Positions 33,679-42,021 of a stretch of 64,000 nucleotides of DNA are shown piece after piece. A program made the position numbers and the translations under genes. The notes beneath the pieces were generated by a model. The model worked only from the letters and a program-made list of their open reading frames with translations. It had not been told where the DNA came from and ran no database searches. The stretch covers positions 186,001 to 250,000 of the forward strand of contig NZ_CABHMS010000001.1 in assembly GCF_902167635.1 (NCBI RefSeq), written 5' to 3'. Each line of letters opens with the position of its first letter. Positions within the stretch are counted from its first letter, which is position 1. Origin of the DNA: Chitinophaga vietnamensis (GTDB taxonomy: Bacteria; Bacteroidota; Bacteroidia; Chitinophagales; Chitinophagaceae).

Positions 33679-35961
33679 ATGAAAAAGGTATTGCTGCCTG
33701 TTCTCTTATTTGCCTTACATGCTGCTTCTGCACAGGAAAATGTATTGCAATATGTAAAACCGATCACCGGTACGCAACGCATGGGTCATACGTATCCCGG
33801 TGCTACTGTGCCTTTCGGCATGGTGCAGCTCAGCCCTGATACTGATACGATCCCCTACGAAATGAATGGCAAATACAATCCGGATGTGTATAAGTACTGC
33901 GCTGGCTATCAATATGAAGATAAAACCATCGTGGGTTTCAGTCATACGCATTTCAGCGGTACCGGTCATTCCGACCTGGGCGATTTCCTCATCATGCCTA
34001 CCGTGGGCAAACTGCAACTCAATCCTGGTACGGCGGATCATCCGGAGAATGGCTACCGCTCTGTGTTTTCACATAGTACAGAAGTGGCGGAACCAGGATA
34101 TTATAAGGTGAAGCTGGAAGATGATAACATCCTTGCAGAGCTGACCGCCAGCAACCGTGTGGGCTTTCATCAGTATACCTTCCCCGGTACCGGGCAGGCA
34201 CATATCATCCTGGATATGATGGCCGGCATCTACAATTATGAAAATAAAAATGTCTGGTCTTTTATCCGCGTGGAGAATGATACGCTGGTAACGGGTTTCC
34301 GGCAAACTAACGGTTGGGCACGTACGAGAATTGAATACTTCGCAATGGTATTCTCCAAACCGATCAGGCATTACGGCCATCAGAACTACGCCAAAGATGT
34401 GTACAAAGGTTTCTGGCGTAAGTTCGACCAAACAAAGGATTTCCCGGAGATGGCCGGCAAACAGATACGCGCCTGGTTCGATTTCGATACCAAACCCGGT
34501 GAAAAGGTGCAGATCAAATTTGCATTGTCGCCCGTAAGCACGGAAGGCGCATTAAAGAACCTCGCCGTAGAAATTCCCGGCTGGAACTTCGAACAGGTAA
34601 AGCGCGATGCGCAGGCCCTCTGGACAAAAGAGCTCAACAAGATACACATCGAATCATCCAGTAAAGAAGAGAAAGAGAACTTCTACACCGCTATGTACCA
34701 TGCTTTCATCAATCCTACTACTTATATGGATGTGGATGGCAATTATCGCGGGCTGGATATGAACATTCATAACGCCAAAGGATATACGAACTATACTACC
34801 TTTTCTTTATGGGATACCTATCGCGCGCTGCACCCCTTGTTCAATGTGGTGCAGCCGGCGCGAAACGCGGATATGATACAGTCGATGCTCCATCATTTTG
34901 ATCAGAGCGCACAGCATATGCTGCCGGTATGGGCGCATTATGCCAATGAAAACTGGTGCATGATCGGCTACCACAGCGTGGCCGTGATCGCCGATGCGAT
35001 CATGAAAGGCAACACGCCTTTTGATGTTAATAAAGCCCTTGATGCCTGCGTTACCACTGCCCGTCACCGCAACTACGACGGCCTCGGCTATTACATTGAT
35101 GGCGGCTATGTGCCGGAAGATAAAAACGGTTCTTCCGTTTCCAAAACATTGGAGTACGCTTATGATGACTGGTGTATTGCGCAAGTGGCCAAAAAACTTG
35201 GCCGGAATGATATCTATGAAGAGTTTATCAAACGTTCGCTGAACTACAAAAATGTATATGATGCCACTACCGGCTTTATGCGGCCCAAGCTGAGCGACGG
35301 TACCTTCAAAAAAGATTTCGATGCGCTTCAAACCCACGACCAGGGCTTTATCGAAGGTAATGCCTGGAATTACAGTTTGTATGTGCCACAATATCCGGAT
35401 GATATGGTAGCGATGATGGGAGGCAAGAAACAGTTTGCGCAACATCTCGATTCTTTATTCACCATGGAGTTGCCGGATAAATATTTTGCAGAAACGGAAG
35501 ATATTACGAGAGATGGCATCATCGGCAATTACGTGCATGGGAATGAGCCTTCGCATCATGTGGTATATCTCTACAACAACACTGGTCAGCCCTGGAAAAC
35601 ACAGGAGCGCGTACGTATGATCCTGAAGAAGATGTATCACCCTGGTCCTGATGGCCTCGGTGGAAATGATGATTGCGGACAAATGAGCGCCTGGTATATT
35701 TTCTCTTCACTGGGCTTCTATCCCGTATGTCCCGGCTCTGACCGGTATGCGCTGGGCAGCCCGGCTGTAGACAAGGCTACGCTGCAATTGGAGAATGGAC
35801 ATACCTTCATTGTGGACGTAAAAAATCAAAGCGACAAGCATATATATGTACAGCAGGTGTTGTTGAATGGTACGCCATTGAACCGGCTATACCTTACTCA
35901 CAGCGAGATTATGAACGGCGGCACGCTCACATTCCTGATGGGAGCGAAACCAAAAAAATAG
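33679..35961 (+). CDS. GH92 family glycosidase (second copy, no H-E motif)
   Basis: A 760-residue secreted GH92 protein, paralogous to the preceding one. Signal peptide MKKVLLPVLLFALHAASAQ; QYVKPITGTQRMGHTYPGAT is the typical N-terminal region. In the catalytic domain Glu559 sits in IEGNAWNYSLY, then YVHGNEPSHHVVYLYN and GGNDDCGQMSAWYIFSSLGF. It lacks a His-Glu pair at the offset expected for alpha-1,2 specificity, and at the first aspartate position of the D-x-D site it has Asn663, keeping Asp665. It may therefore cut a different mannosidic linkage than its neighbour. Location periplasmic or extracellular. Likely under the same LacI regulator. Terminated by a hairpin at 35984-36016. Confidence 0.93.
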   Translation: MKKVLLPVLLFALHAASAQENVLQYVKPITGTQRMGHTYPGATVPFGMVQLSPDTDTIPYEMNGKYNPDVYKYCAGYQYEDKTIVGFSHTHFSGTGHSDLGDFLIMPTVGKLQLNPGTADHPENGYRSVFSHSTEVAEPGYYKVKLEDDNILAELTASNRVGFHQYTFPGTGQAHIILDMMAGIYNYENKNVWSFIRVENDTLVTGFRQTNGWARTRIEYFAMVFSKPIRHYGHQNYAKDVYKGFWRKFDQTKDFPEMAGKQIRAWFDFDTKPGEKVQIKFALSPVSTEGALKNLAVEIPGWNFEQVKRDAQALWTKELNKIHIESSSKEEKENFYTAMYHAFINPTTYMDVDGNYRGLDMNIHNAKGYTNYTTFSLWDTYRALHPLFNVVQPARNADMIQSMLHHFDQSAQHMLPVWAHYANENWCMIGYHSVAVIADAIMKGNTPFDVNKALDACVTTARHRNYDGLGYYIDGGYVPEDKNGSSVSKTLEYAYDDWCIAQVAKKLGRNDIYEEFIKRSLNYKNVYDATTGFMRPKLSDGTFKKDFDALQTHDQGFIEGNAWNYSLYVPQYPDDMVAMMGGKKQFAQHLDSLFTMELPDKYFAETEDITRDGIIGNYVHGNEPSHHVVYLYNNTGQPWKTQERVRMILKKMYHPGPDGLGGNDDCGQMSAWYIFSSLGFYPVCPGSDRYALGSPAVDKATLQLENGHTFIVDVKNQSDKHIYVQQVLLNGTPLNRLYLTHSEIMNGGTLTFLMGAKPKK

Positions 35962-35983
35962 CAACAGTGAATCAATCGTCAAC

Positions 35984-36016
35984 AAAGAGGTTGCCCGGAA
36001 GGGCAGCCTTTTTTGT
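35984..36016 (+). terminator. Rho-independent terminator after the second GH92 gene
   Basis: Stem AGGTTGCCC / GGGCAGCCT with one G-T pair, GGAA tetraloop and a six-T run; pairing extends into the A-rich base. Confidence 0.88.
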
Positions 36017-36108
36017 TTTAAGACACGATAAATTTCGTTAAAATAAAAAGAGGGAGGTGTGTTGTTTTATTTAAATTCAGGTATTGTTTAACCTGAAAAT
36101 CCACCTTT

Positions 36109-36408
36109 ATGAGAAAGTTGATTGTTTGTGCCCAGGCCGCCCTGGTAGCATGTTTGGTGCTGCTCGTTGTTTACGCAGGTAAAGAGGCCTATGCCACCAA
36201 GCCCGCGAGGGATTGTACCAATTGTTATGATGTTGACAGAAAATGCATCAATGGGCAATGCGTAATTGGCAGGAGGGTGAATACTTCCAGCACACGTCTT
36301 CCTGATGGAAGATATAAATGTGTGTATCACTATTTATTCCCGGACGGCTCAGTGAGCACTATCCTCACAGATTATAACGTAGCGCCTTGCCTTGTTGATG
36401 AGCCGTAA
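36109..36408 (+). CDS. Small secreted cysteine-rich protein, 99 residues
   Basis: Not recognised as a family. It has a long hydrophobic signal sequence (about residues 8-25, AALVACLVLLVVYAGKEAYA) and a mature part of about 70 residues with six cysteines: CTNC, CINGQC, one in RYKC and one in APC, spaced so that they could form three disulfides. Typical Bacteroidota short secreted proteins of this size exist, often without known role. The ATG follows a 75-base leader after the GH92 terminator. It is a single gene ending at a long inverted repeat. Confidence 0.6.
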   Translation: MRKLIVCAQAALVACLVLLVVYAGKEAYATKPARDCTNCYDVDRKCINGQCVIGRRVNTSSTRLPDGRYKCVYHYLFPDGSVSTILTDYNVAPCLVDEP

Positions 36409-36509
36409 TATTTAGCTATTTTATTATTTTGATATTTTGATATTTAGCCTCCAGGAATGTTTTCCCGGAGGCTAAATATCAAAATATCAAAATAAAAAAT
36501 AGCTAAATA
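36409..36509. repeat. Long inverted repeat between convergent genes (about 45-bp arms)
   Basis: Left arm starts one base after the stop of the small secreted gene, right arm ends five bases before the stop of the giant ThuA gene. Arms are made of TATTTAGC, TATTTTGA and GATATTTAG words with an inner GCCTCC/GGAGGC; one indel near the outer end. Likely acts as a bidirectional terminator. Confidence 0.88.
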
Positions 36510-36514
36510 ATCAA

Positions 36515-39500
36515 CTATTTCAGTGTAAACGATACAATGCCCAGCCCTACTTTCTGTTCAGGCGATGTGGCCTTGAACTTGAAATAGAGTGCATGTTGTT
36601 TACCATCTGTGATGGGAGAGAAATTGATCGATGCCAGGTTAGGCGCTTTGGGCGCGGCTCCCGGACCGATGGTTACTTCGCCGAGTTTGGCGCCTTCGGC
36701 ATTGTCGAGGAAGGCTTCCAGCACATAGCCCTGCTCTTGCGGTTCCTGCACCATGTACATCACTTCAATGCCACTTACATCGGTAAGGTCGAGTTTCTTA
36801 TAGGCCACCCAGCCTTCGGCAGTGGCGGGTATCAGGAATTTCATGCCATTGGCATCAAACACAGCTACGCCATCAGCTTTGGCATAGACCGCCGCCGGCA
36901 GCTTGGGATTATGCAATTCTATTGTTGCAGTGCCTGTGATCGGCTTGATGCCCGGACCACCCTTATCGGTATAGCTGGCAAGTAAGTACAGCACGCCATT
37001 ATCTTTCAACTCGTTGCCCAGGGTAGGATTCAGCGAGCCGCTAATCGGCAGGGAAGGCACTTTCGCCGTGGCGCCGCCAATGGAGTAAATGTATTCTACC
37101 AGCTGGCGCGCCTCGCCCATAGACAAGGTAGGATGAGCCGACATTGCCGTTTCTCCCCAAACACCGCCACCACCATTGATGATCTTTTTGGCCAGCGTTT
37201 CCGGAGCAGAAGGATCATTCTTATATTTTTCCGCTACTTGTTTGAAAGAAGGCCCGATGGATTTTTCATCCGGCTTATGACAGGTTTTACAATCGGAGGT
37301 TTCCATGATATTCTTTCCTGCAATGGCGCCGGTGATGATCTGGTGGCCTTGCTGCGGTACGGCGGCTTTGTCTGTACCCTGCACGTAGTCTGCCTTTACG
37401 AAGATGTTGTTCACATCCAGTTTGCCATCGGCGCTGTTACCATCTTCCTTGTCACTAACGGTAACGGCATAACGAACTTGTTTCCCCGGGAAATAAAACA
37501 TCTGGTTGCCGCTGATATCAATTTTTACCTGCGGCGTTTCATTGCCGGCATACAGCGTAATTTCCTGGCTGCGTGTTTTCAGTCCTTTATCGTCGCTCAC
37601 TTCTACAGACACCGTGTATTCACCAGCGGTAGTGTAGGTGTATTCTACCTGTGGCGTGGTGGTTTCTTTCTTGCTGCCATTGCCAAAATACCAGAGGTAG
37701 GTGAGCTTGTCGCCATCAGGGTCAACAGAACCTTCGGCGCTCAGTTTTACTTTGAAGGGCAGGCCGCCGGTGAGTTGATTTACGTGGATATTGGCTTTGG
37801 GCGCGCGGTTGCCGCCATTATAATCAATGCGGGAAAGAGCGGCGTCTATGTTTTTGCTGAACCAGCCGTTACCATATTCGAGTACATACAAACGGCCATC
37901 GGGGCCCATTTCCATATCGATAGGCGCATTAAGTTTAGTGCTGGGCATAAAGCGTTCCATCTTGGAGAAGTTCGCATCTTTGTCCATGGTAACCGCCATG
38001 ATCCAGCCACGCATCCAGTCGTAGATGAACAGTTTGCCGTTATAATAATCCGGGAAACGGGTTTCTTTCGGATAGTATTCGCTGTAGTAAACCGGCCCTG
38101 CCTCTGCATTGCGGCCGCCGCTGCCTACGATCGGGAACTCGTCTGATTTGCCATAAGGATACCAGATGAAGGCCGGCACTGCGGGCGGCAATTGTTTCAG
38201 ACCGGTGTTGTTGCGCGAATTGTTGATGGGCTTCGCGGGATCATAATACGGACCGCTTTCGCCGGTTTCGTAGTTATAGGCGCGATAAGGTTTGTTGTCG
38301 GCGATGAACAGCGGATAGCCGTAATAGCCGGGCTTCTTGGCCTGGTTCACTTCATCATAACCTCGTGGTCCGCGCAGGGAATCGTCGTTGTTGGCATCTG
38401 GCCCCACTTCTCCCCAATATACATATCCTGTTTTTCTATCTACAGAAATACGGTATGGATTACGCGTACCCATCGCAAATATTTCGGGTTTGGTATCCTT
38501 GGTGCCTTTCGGGAACAGGTTGCCGTCTGGAATGGTGTAGCTGCCATCAGCTTCTACTTTGATGCGCAGTATCTTTCCGCGGAGATCATTGGTGTTGGAG
38601 GAAGTACGGCGACCATCATATTGCAGGTGGCCGGGGCGGTCATCGGTAGGACCATAGCCTTTGCTCACATATTTCTGCCCGGGCTCGTCGAAAGGTGTGG
38701 TATTGTCGCCAGTAGAGAGGTACAACAGCTTATCTGGTCCGAAAGCAATAGAGCCGCCGGTATGACAGCAGATATTACGTTGAGAATAAAATTGCAGCAC
38801 TATTTTTTCTGAAGACATATCCAGTTTGTCGTTCTCGAATTTAAAGCGGGATAACCTGTTTACAGAAGTATCTGCGGGAGAATAGAACAGGAACACATAG
38901 TGATTGTCTTTATAATCCGGATCAGCGGCCATACCGAGGAAACCCTCTTCAGCATTGACGTTGGGCACTTCTGTTTTGAAATATACTTTCAGGAATCCCA
39001 CCTGCGATAATGACTTGGTGGCTTGTTTGTACAACATCAATTCGCCGCGGCGTTGCGCCACGAGGATATCGAGGTTGGGAAGGATGGTCATTTCTGTTGG
39101 TTCAAAGAACTGGCCGGAGGTGAGCACCGTTTTCGTGAAACGGTCTTCCGCAGGCACTCTCAGCGTAGTGGCTGCGCTGTAGTCGAGCACGCGGTTATCG
39201 CCGATGGCATATTTGATACCACCGAGGATATGTTTGAGGAAGAGGCTATCGGTATAGCATTCTTCTGTATGGCCCAGCGCTGTGTAGAAAGCGCGGCCGC
39301 CGTCGTATTCATGATACCAGCTCACGGGATGGTTGTTGTGCATGTTACCGCCTTCGTAGGTGGTTTCATCCACTTTCATCAGCACATGTGTGGTGGTGTC
39401 TACTTTTTTGAAATTGTACCATTCGTCGGTATGTTTCCAGTCTTCGGGAAGCCCTTTAGTGGCTTCGAAGTTTTTATCAATGATGTGAATGGTGGCGGGG

Positions 39501-39925
39501 TGTACGCCTGGCGGGTGGCTCTGGAAGTAGGCGCCGGCGAGGTGATTGTACCATCCCCAGTCGTATTCGGTATCGGTAGCGGCGTGTATGCCTGCATAGC
39601 CGCCGCCGGCCTGTATGTATCTTTCGAAATCAGCTTCCTGGTAATTGTTGAGCACATCGCCGGTGGTGTTGAGGAAGATCACGGCAGCATATTGAGCGAG
39701 GGTGTCTTCATTGAATTTATCGGCGTTCTCTGTGGTGTCAACGGCAAAGCCGTTGGCAGCGCCGAGTTTCTGGATGGCAGCGATGCCTGCGGGAATGGAG
39801 GCATGACGGAATCCCATGGTTTTGGTGAATACCAGTACCCTGGGTTTGCCGGTCCTTGATTTTTTACATCCTGCGCCGATGGCTACCAGCGCGGCTAAGA
39901 GCAATATCCTGATGGTATATTTCAT
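36515..39925 (-). CDS. ThuA - sugar dehydrogenase - PKD - cytochrome c - CBM-like multidomain lipoprotein
   Basis: A 1,136-residue envelope protein. Lipoprotein signal (LLAALVAIGAGC, Cys about 20). Domains in order: ThuA-like about 30-245 (VLVFTKTMGFRHAS, GGGYAGIHAATDTEYDW); six-bladed glucose/sorbosone dehydrogenase propeller about 265-690 (GFLGMAADPDYKDNHYVFLF, CHTGGSIAFGPDKLLYLSTG); PKD about 705-795 (SVDPDGDKLTYLWYFGNG); monohaem cytochrome c about 880-965 (CKTCHKPDEKSIGPSF); then a CBM6-like beta domain to the end. It probably oxidises a sugar or glycoside in the periplasm and passes electrons to its own haem. Start at the ATG at 39925; a TTG two codons earlier is unlikely. Eleven bases after the free ThuA gene; last gene of the operon. 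Substrate unknown. Confidence 0.93.
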   Translation of the reverse strand: MKYTIRILLLAALVAIGAGCKKSRTGKPRVLVFTKTMGFRHASIPAGIAAIQKLGAANGFAVDTTENADKFNEDTLAQYAAVIFLNTTGDVLNNYQEADFERYIQAGGGYAGIHAATDTEYDWGWYNHLAGAYFQSHPPGVHPATIHIIDKNFEATKGLPEDWKHTDEWYNFKKVDTTTHVLMKVDETTYEGGNMHNNHPVSWYHEYDGGRAFYTALGHTEECYTDSLFLKHILGGIKYAIGDNRVLDYSAATTLRVPAEDRFTKTVLTSGQFFEPTEMTILPNLDILVAQRRGELMLYKQATKSLSQVGFLKVYFKTEVPNVNAEEGFLGMAADPDYKDNHYVFLFYSPADTSVNRLSRFKFENDKLDMSSEKIVLQFYSQRNICCHTGGSIAFGPDKLLYLSTGDNTTPFDEPGQKYVSKGYGPTDDRPGHLQYDGRRTSSNTNDLRGKILRIKVEADGSYTIPDGNLFPKGTKDTKPEIFAMGTRNPYRISVDRKTGYVYWGEVGPDANNDDSLRGPRGYDEVNQAKKPGYYGYPLFIADNKPYRAYNYETGESGPYYDPAKPINNSRNNTGLKQLPPAVPAFIWYPYGKSDEFPIVGSGGRNAEAGPVYYSEYYPKETRFPDYYNGKLFIYDWMRGWIMAVTMDKDANFSKMERFMPSTKLNAPIDMEMGPDGRLYVLEYGNGWFSKNIDAALSRIDYNGGNRAPKANIHVNQLTGGLPFKVKLSAEGSVDPDGDKLTYLWYFGNGSKKETTTPQVEYTYTTAGEYTVSVEVSDDKGLKTRSQEITLYAGNETPQVKIDISGNQMFYFPGKQVRYAVTVSDKEDGNSADGKLDVNNIFVKADYVQGTDKAAVPQQGHQIITGAIAGKNIMETSDCKTCHKPDEKSIGPSFKQVAEKYKNDPSAPETLAKKIINGGGGVWGETAMSAHPTLSMGEARQLVEYIYSIGGATAKVPSLPISGSLNPTLGNELKDNGVLYLLASYTDKGGPGIKPITGTATIELHNPKLPAAVYAKADGVAVFDANGMKFLIPATAEGWVAYKKLDLTDVSGIEVMYMVQEPQEQGYVLEAFLDNAEGAKLGEVTIGPGAAPKAPNLASINFSPITDGKQHALYFKFKATSPEQKVGLGIVSFTLK

Positions 39926-39936
39926 ATACAAACAAT

Positions 39937-40653
39937 TTATTTGGTGATGCCTGCCGCATACTGGATACCACCAAGTATATGTTGCAGGTAAACGGGATCT
40001 TTATAGGACTCTTTGGTATGGCCCATTTCGGTATAGAATGAACGGCCGCCTTCAAACTCGTGATACCAGCACATCGGGTGGTTATCGCCGTTCTTGCCGC
40101 CTTCATAAGTGCTTTCATCTATCTTGATCAACACATGGATATCGGGGCTGATATCTTTAAAATTATACCATTCATCTTTACGTATCCATTCATCCGGCAG
40201 GTGCCTGGTAGCAGGATGATGATGGTCTATTACGCGCAATGTGGCTGTTTGCTGACGCGGATGACTGAGGAAATAAGCGCCCGACAGCTTGCCGTACCAG
40301 GGCCAGTCGTATTCCGTATCAGTGGCGGCGTGTATGCCCATGAAGCCGCCGCCTTTGTGGATAAAGGTTTGCAGGGCTACCTGTTGCGTGCTGTCGAGCA
40401 CATCGCCGGTAGTGCAACTGAAGATCACCGCATCATATCTTTTCAGATTGGCGATGGTAAAGGCGCTGGCATCTTCTGTGGTATCTACCGCAAAACCATT
40501 GTCTTTGCCAAGCTGCATAATAGCTGCTTTGGCATCGGCAATACAATCATGGCGGAAGCCTTTGGTTTTGGAGAATACCAGCACACGGTACTTGTGTTTG
40601 GCATGCGCGCTGATAGCGGCTGCCAGTAATAAAAACGTGAGGAACTTTCTCAT
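39937..40653 (-). CDS. Secreted ThuA domain protein
   Basis: A 238-residue periplasmic protein consisting of a signal peptide (FLTFLLLAAAISAHA) and a single ThuA domain: YRVLVFSKTKGFRHD, GGGFMGIHAATDTEYDWPWY, LPDEWIRKDEWYNF, and GRSFYTEMGHTKESY. It is closely similar to the N-terminal domain of the next gene product, with the same landmarks at the same spacing, so one arose by duplication. ThuA was first described in trehalose use through 3-keto-trehalose in rhizobia; the glutamine-amidotransferase-like fold has unknown chemistry. It lies in the middle of the sugar operon, after a hairpin. Confidence 0.9.
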   Translation of the reverse strand: MRKFLTFLLLAAAISAHAKHKYRVLVFSKTKGFRHDCIADAKAAIMQLGKDNGFAVDTTEDASAFTIANLKRYDAVIFSCTTGDVLDSTQQVALQTFIHKGGGFMGIHAATDTEYDWPWYGKLSGAYFLSHPRQQTATLRVIDHHHPATRHLPDEWIRKDEWYNFKDISPDIHVLIKIDESTYEGGKNGDNHPMCWYHEFEGGRSFYTEMGHTKESYKDPVYLQHILGGIQYAAGITK

Positions 40654-40685
40654 TTGTTTTAAACGTGGGAAGTTAAATATTAACA

Positions 40686-40721
40686 GCATTACGGTCCCGC
40701 GATGCCGCGGGACCGTAATGC
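40686..40721 (-). terminator. Hairpin inside the sugar operon
   Basis: Perfect 16-bp stem (40686-40701 with 40706-40721) with an ATGC loop, core GGTCCCGCG / CGCGGGACC. No T run follows on the minus strand, so it may attenuate or protect mRNA and split the operon into two parts. Confidence 0.7.
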
Positions 40722-40743
40722 CTGTTCTTGATACATATTGGCT

Positions 40744-41460
40744 TTACAGCGTCTTGATCTTGATGTCGCGGTACCATACTTTATCGCCATGGTCTTGCAG
40801 GGCGATGTGGCCTTTGGAATATTTGCCAAAGCCTTTCCAGGTTTTGAATTTGCTATTGGCTACCAGTTCATCCCACTCTGGCGTGCCCATCGTGGTTTCT
40901 ACGGTTTTCACGCCATTGAGGATGAGGGTAAGATGACCATCTTTTTTGATGATCTTGGCGGTATTCCACTGGCCTACCGGCTTCACTGCTTTTTTAGCAG
41001 ATTTTTTCAGATCATAGAGATCGCCTGCATTGTGTTTAACGATCTTTCCATCGGGATGTTTATCATCATCGAGCACCTGCATTTCAGGACCGGTGAGATA
41101 GGTAGCTTTGAACTCGGGATCTTCGTGTACGCTGAAGATGATACCACTGTTGCCGCCTTCAGAAATTTTCCATTGGAGGCTCAGTTCATAGTTTTCATAT
41201 TCGTCGTTGGTAACGAGATCGCCGCCGGGAGCGCCTTTCTTTTTGGCTTCCTGGTCCAGTTCAAGCGCACCGTCTTTTACTTCCCATGCCGGGCTGGCGG
41301 TGGATTGAAGGTAGGTATGCCAGCCATTGGTGGTTTTGCCATCAAACAGCAGTTTCCAGCCTTCTTTTTTTTCTTTGGCAGTGAGGGCGTTGGGCTGCTG
41401 TGCAAATGCAGATGCACCTACAAAGGCCGCCAGCGCTGCCGTCATCATTATTTTTTTCAT
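40744..41460 (-). CDS. DUF1080 protein (3-keto-disaccharide hydrolase family)
   Basis: A 238-residue secreted protein. Signal peptide MKKIMMTAALAAFVGASAFAQ, then a single jelly-roll domain with the usual landmarks: EGWKLLFDGKTTNGWHTY, FELQ-type QWKISEGGNSGIIFSVHEDP, GPEMQVLDDDKHPDG, GQWNTAKIIKKDGHLTLILN. DUF1080 members are now called 3-keto-disaccharide hydrolases, cleaving glycosidic bonds next to a 3-keto sugar by elimination. Its genomic company here (ThuA, cytochromes, an oxidoreductase, an isomerase-like protein) fits that role in the periplasm. Confidence 0.92.
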   Translation of the reverse strand: MKKIMMTAALAAFVGASAFAQQPNALTAKEKKEGWKLLFDGKTTNGWHTYLQSTASPAWEVKDGALELDQEAKKKGAPGGDLVTNDEYENYELSLQWKISEGGNSGIIFSVHEDPEFKATYLTGPEMQVLDDDKHPDGKIVKHNAGDLYDLKKSAKKAVKPVGQWNTAKIIKKDGHLTLILNGVKTVETTMGTPEWDELVANSKFKTWKGFGKYSKGHIALQDHGDKVWYRDIKIKTL

Positions 41461-41487
41461 GCCGGTTTATTAACAGATGAACAATTG

Positions 41488-41898
41488 TTATTTGCCAACG
41501 GAGAGAATGTATCTCACCATTTCTTTTGCATCTTCTTTAGATACGTTGCTGTGCGGAAGCATGGCTACATCGCCCCAGTTGCCGGAGCCGCCTTTGATCA
41601 CCTTATCTGCCAGCTTGTCAACATTCTCTTCTGTATTAGGATATTTACCTGCGATATCTTTCAGTGCAGGGCCTACCACTTTCATTTCTTCTTTGTGGCA
41701 GGTTTTGCAATCTGACTGATCCATCAGCAATTTGCCTTTGGCAGCGGGTTTGCCAGCATCTTTAGATACCATGGAGTTATCTGTAGCAGCGCTGTTTTCC
41801 TGGCCGCTGGTGGATGATTGTTCTTTCTTGTCTCCGCCTCCGCATGCTGCGAAGAATACTGCACTCAATATAAACGGCGCCAGATATCTCTTTTTCAT
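41488..41898 (-). CDS. Cytochrome c lipoprotein
   Basis: A 136-residue lipoprotein with a lipobox (LSAVFFAAC, Cys 19), a low-complexity Ser/Glu linker, and a monohaem cytochrome c domain from about 60: CKTCHK haem site and the likely axial Met in DVAMLPHSNV. It resembles the cytochrome domain inside the giant ThuA protein (SDCKTCHK, VGPALKDIAGKY against IGPSFKQVAEKY). It could carry electrons from the periplasmic sugar oxidation to the respiratory chain. Twenty-seven bases upstream of the DUF1080 gene. Confidence 0.93.
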   Translation of the reverse strand: MKKRYLAPFILSAVFFAACGGGDKKEQSSTSGQENSAATDNSMVSKDAGKPAAKGKLLMDQSDCKTCHKEEMKVVGPALKDIAGKYPNTEENVDKLADKVIKGGSGNWGDVAMLPHSNVSKEDAKEMVRYILSVGK

Positions 41899-41950
41899 TT
41901 TCGTATTTTTTTATTTTTTTATTTTTTGATTTGATTGGTCGTACTTCAAT

Positions 41951-42021
41951 TAAATTCTCACATCCTCACATCCTTACATCCGTAAATTCTCACATCCTCA
42001 CATCCGTAAATTCTCAAATCC
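41951..42021. repeat. Short tandem repeat over the end of the isomerase gene
   Basis: Two identical 23-base units TAAATTCTCACATCCTCACA... (41951-41973 and 41983-42005) plus a partial third (42007-42021), separated by short variants. The stop codon of the isomerase-like gene (42014-42016) lies inside the third unit. It resembles one arm of the inverted repeats seen at other gene ends. Confidence 0.85.
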
